A stretch of 64,000 nucleotides of DNA. Source: JBBQVS01 sp964250805 (GTDB lineage Bacteria > Chloroflexota > Ktedonobacteria > Ktedonobacterales > Ktedonobacteraceae). This document shows positions 61,769-64,000 of the stretch, in pieces (the stretch's first letter is position 1; every line of letters starts with the position of its first letter). Made by a program: the position numbers and the translations under genes. Below the pieces are notes generated by a model. It worked only from the letters and a program-made list of their open reading frames with translations. It was not told the origin of the DNA and ran no database searches. The DNA lies in contig CAXUHG010000006.1 of assembly GCA_964250805.1 (NCBI GenBank), positions 29,501 through 93,500 on the forward strand, in the 5' to 3' direction.

Positions 61769-62230
61769 CTAATTTTTGGAAAGGTGCTGTATCTCCTCTC
61801 GAATCTGTAGGATTGCAAGTCGTGATTCTTGAATCATGAAAAATGCTCCGGCAAGTATCATAAACATACCAATGATGGTAAGGCCCACTGGCAGCCAGGT
61901 AAGCATATCGGCATAGAAACGGTCTATAGCAATAGACAGACACCCTAACACCAGGATACCTACCGCGAGAAAGAACGCGGTGACTGCTCGCTCTGCAAGC
62001 AACGAGCGTCTAGCATATCGCGCAAGCCAGCGTTGCGACATGTCCTGCGTCCAACCCATTTTGCTCACCTCTTCTTTGGTCTGTTGTAATATCGCTCTGG
62101 AACGATCAACGGCTCGTGCCAGCCGTTGCAGTGCTGTCGCCACAAGAGAGGCAGAACCGAGAATCAAGAGAGCAGGTGTAATCATCGCGGATATGATGAT
62201 GAGTGCAGGGGAACTTGCGTTGCTCACCAT
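61769..62230 (-). CDS. DUF2721-family membrane protein
   Basis: A 153-residue protein; ATG at 62230 with GGAG upstream, one base after the preceding gene's stop. Three helices: ~8-33 ('ALIIISAMITPALLILGSAS'), ~75-100 and ~107-130. The 'RLARAVDRSRAI' and 'RYARRSLLAERAV' segments fit DUF2721. Function unknown. A longer reading frame runs on into the upstream gene and is rejected. It is probably co-transcribed with the isochorismatase-like gene. Confidence 0.75.
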   Translation of the reverse strand: MVSNASSPALIIISAMITPALLILGSASLVATALQRLARAVDRSRAILQQTKEEVSKMGWTQDMSQRWLARYARRSLLAERAVTAFFLAVGILVLGCLSIAIDRFYADMLTWLPVGLTIIGMFMILAGAFFMIQESRLAILQIREEIQHLSKN

Positions 62231-62231
62231 T

Positions 62232-62813
62232 TTATTCTCCGCCAGCCATCTCAAAGAGAATCCCAATGGCCTGTTGTGCCGTTGGTTGCGAGAAATCGCC
62301 TGCCAATTCTCCCGAAAGCGTCGCAATAGAAACGGTGGATGCTCCTGCTTGTGTGATGCGACGGAGTGCGGCATCTTCGGTGCGCTGGCTGATCCCTGCG
62401 ACTGCATCAATCACAACGAAAACACGATAGCCCAGGTCAGAAGCCGAAAGCGCAGGCAATTGTACTGCAAGTTCAGTAGCAACCCCTGCAATCAGAAGTG
62501 TTTTCCTTCCGGTTGCCTCAATAGCTTCCTTGATAGCTTGATTCTCGAATGAGTCGGCAGTCGTGCGATAGTGAGTTGGCAAATCTCCCAATCCCTGTGC
62601 AATTTCCGGCATAACTTTTGCCGGGCTTCCATCCTGCCCCCGGACTCCAGAAACAATCGCCGGTATCCCTAGCAAATGCGCCAACCGTGAAAGTGCAAAA
62701 ACACCTTTCTGTAATCTCGCATAAGGAACTGTGAGCGGCAAATCGGCAATCCCTGCTTGCAAATCTGCGAACAGAACGAGTGTGTCACTGACTTCTATTT
62801 TTGACTGCTTCAT
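62232..62813 (-). CDS. Isochorismatase-fold protein lacking its catalytic Cys
   Basis: A 193-residue cysteine-hydrolase-family protein (YcaC-like subgroup). Asp17 ('VLFADLQAG') of the Asp-Lys-Cys triad is present, but the Cys position in 'IAGVATELAVQLPAL' is Ala116, and the Lys region reads 'HYRTTADSFENQ' with Arg83. The rest of the fold is well kept ('GYRVFVVIDAVAGISQRTED'). It may have lost hydrolase activity and act as a binding protein, or belong to a subfamily with other chemistry. It lies 1 bp from the DUF2721 gene. Confidence 0.8.
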   Translation of the reverse strand: MKQSKIEVSDTLVLFADLQAGIADLPLTVPYARLQKGVFALSRLAHLLGIPAIVSGVRGQDGSPAKVMPEIAQGLGDLPTHYRTTADSFENQAIKEAIEATGRKTLLIAGVATELAVQLPALSASDLGYRVFVVIDAVAGISQRTEDAALRRITQAGASTVSIATLSGELAGDFSQPTAQQAIGILFEMAGGE

Positions 62814-62837
62814 GTTTGTAACCTTCCAATTATCGCT

Positions 62838-63248
62838 TTACTGAATAACACCAAGTTGTCGCATCAAGCTCAAATCATCGCGTACCGCCCAATGTTCCAC
62901 GACCTGACCATCCGCGACGCGCACGATGTGTATCTGTTCCTGAGAAACGCGCCTTCCCGTCGGGACAATACCCATAAACGTCCCCTGATGCGTACCACTG
63001 AACGAGTTACGCATCACCACCTTATCGCCATCGGCGAGTATATCTTCGATGGTAAATTTCACATCAGGAAAGGCATTACGATAAAACAGTACTAGTTGTC
63101 GAAACGAGGCGGGTCCGAGCGGAGAGCCTGGTGCAGCATGATTGAGGAACGAGGCGGAAATAAACTCGTCCGCCGTCTCTAGCTTGCCTTGATTGAACAA
63201 TTCTTCCCAGGTGCGACGCACAATGGCTTTGTTCTCTTCCTCTGCCAT
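62838..63248 (-). CDS. SnoaL-like/ester cyclase-type protein
   Basis: A 136-residue NTF2-fold protein; ATG at 63248 after AAAAAGGGG. 'VRRTWEELFNQGKLETADEF', 'FRQLVLFYRNAFPDVKFTIE' and 'FMGIVPTGRRVSQEQIHIVR' are the SnoaL-like signature. Such small proteins are polyketide cyclases, epoxide hydrolase-like or of unknown role. A longer upstream frame lacks family similarity. Spacing of 24 bp to the isochorismatase-like gene supports one transcript. Confidence 0.85.
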   Translation of the reverse strand: MAEEENKAIVRRTWEELFNQGKLETADEFISASFLNHAAPGSPLGPASFRQLVLFYRNAFPDVKFTIEDILADGDKVVMRNSFSGTHQGTFMGIVPTGRRVSQEQIHIVRVADGQVVEHWAVRDDLSLMRQLGVIQ

Positions 63249-63354
63249 GAAAAATACCCCTTTTTCCAATGTAGACTTTGAATAGCGGTCTATCCGCCAT
63301 CTCTCCAATTGTAACAAGAGAACGGCAAAGACATCTTGGAAAAACATGCTCATT

Positions 63355-64000
63355 TCACGGAAGAATTAGTATATTCTTGCTCTTCTGCTGAAGTAGTGCA
63401 TGAGGAGGAACGCCAACTATGCGCTTGAAATAACGGGTGAAGTGGCTCTGATCAAAAAAGCCGACGCGCGTAGCAACTTCTGCTATGGAAAGTTTGCCCT
63501 GTAGTAGCAGGTCTTTTGCACACTCAATGCGAGTGTGTAATACATATTGATGCGGGGCCATACCTGTTGCTTGCTTAAAGGTGCGTGAAAAGTGGTAGGG
63601 ACTCAAATTGGCAATAAAGGAGAGTTCGGCAATCGTTAGCTGTTGAGCAAGATTATCTTGAATATACTCAACGACGCGCTGCATTGGAGCGTTTGGAACA
63701 TTGCTAGTTATATCTCGAACTATGCTCTCTTTTGTGGAATAGTGGTGGAGCAAGTGTGCTGACAATGCAGTTGCCAGTGATTCCGCGTACAGAGCAGAAG
63801 ATGAGATCATCCCTCCGTCAAGTTCGGCATTGAGTGCCAGTCCTATCTGCTGTACTAACGGATCTCGAAACTCCCTCCTACGTTCCATAGCCTCGATAGC
63901 ATCGTAGTCTGCAATGTTTTCATCATCCTGAGTTACAAGCGATGGATCGAGAAAGAGAAGTAAAAATTCTGCATCCTTCTGCCAGCGTATCCAATGATGT
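63355..64000 (-). CDS. AraC-family transcriptional regulator, 3' part
   Basis: The frame is open to the window edge, so the start is missing; the internal Met at 63888 is not the start. Over 210 residues are visible. The C-terminal two-HTH domain has 'LTIAELSFIANLSPYHFSRT', 'FKQATGMAPHQYVLHTRIEC' and 'AEVATRVGFFDQSHFTRYFK', which is the AraC DNA-binding pattern. The N-terminal part (ligand-binding) is only partly visible. It lies about 100 bp from the SnoaL-like gene and on the same strand, so it could regulate it. No effector can be inferred. Confidence 0.92.
   Translation of the reverse strand, partial: HHWIRWQKDAEFLLLFLDPSLVTQDDENIADYDAIEAMERRREFRDPLVQQIGLALNAELDGGMISSSALYAESLATALSAHLLHHYSTKESIVRDITSNVPNAPMQRVVEYIQDNLAQQLTIAELSFIANLSPYHFSRTFKQATGMAPHQYVLHTRIECAKDLLLQGKLSIAEVATRVGFFDQSHFTRYFKRIVGVPPHALLQQKSKNILILP

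Noticed and set aside
61980..62552. 190-codon plus-strand frame across the DUF2721 and isochorismatase-like genes
   Set aside because: It is antisense to two supported genes and shows no family similarity.
1..64000. CRISPR array, tRNA or rRNA gene
   Set aside because: No regularly spaced direct repeats, no T-arm GTTCRAAYC in a cloverleaf context and no rRNA-like stretch were seen in the intergenic regions.

Overview
The window is about 64 kb of bacterial chromosome of mixed, roughly 50% GC composition. It comes from a draft assembly, because a run of ten N sits at 6021-6030. The gene content points to a Ktedonobacteria-like member of the Chloroflexota. It has eukaryotic-type Ser/Thr kinases joined to zinc-ribbon and FHA modules, F420/flavin luciferase-like oxidoreductases, a P450, GH15 and GlgB enzymes, and a membrane-anchored 'baseplate J-like' envelope protein and an FG-GAP-like membrane protein of the kind I associate with Ktedonobacter. 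This placement is inference from gene families; no rRNA or tRNA was seen.

Layout. 1-9.2 kb: end of an ADP-forming acyl-CoA synthetase-type gene, a CPA1 Na+/H+ antiporter, a nitronate monooxygenase-like enzyme, an HtrA protease, a PHB-depolymerase-type esterase, then glgB overlapping a LOG-family gene. 9.2-17.1 kb: an eight-gene minus-strand catabolic cluster (P450, F420-type LLM enzyme, M24 peptidase-like protein, Gfo/Idh/MocA, SCP2, MFS, BKACE, SDR). 17.3-26.3 kb: GH15, an EmrB-type exporter, a TIR protein with an unusual N-terminal domain, lutABC and an LLM flavoprotein. 26.7-34.6 kb: an orphan NRPS adenylation-carrier protein, a GT-C membrane glycosyltransferase, an APH-fold protein, a two-domain rhodanese, a DUF6391-like protein and a kinase-FHA protein.

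34.6-40.0 kb is an accessory island: an excisionase-like HTH gene, then seven closely packed plus-strand genes. Two distant paralogues with a GY..GY..GW.AA pattern bracket small zinc-binding or Cys-rich proteins and two single-pass membrane proteins, and a TnpB nuclease gene follows with only 19 bp of spacing.

40.3-52.5 kb is a potassium-uptake region. A KimA-like K+ symporter lies divergent to a ten-gene plus-strand array. KdpD is split: its histidine-kinase half opens the array and its N-terminal KdpD/Usp half closes it, 7 kb away, after kdpFABC. KdpE, a Usp-like protein, a stand-alone receiver, a 30-residue membrane peptide and a 31-residue KdpF sit between. A second copy of the Usp-like protein, now with two membrane helices, lies past the operon beside a degenerate Ser/Thr kinase. 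56.2-64 kb: an internally duplicated membrane protein, sucAB (2-oxoglutarate dehydrogenase E1 and E2), DUF2721, an isochorismatase-fold protein lacking its nucleophile, a SnoaL-like protein and a truncated AraC regulator.

Long, perfect hairpins are a theme: arms of 34, 34, 25, 21, 20 and 17-20 bp occur between genes, some as terminators and some inside operons.
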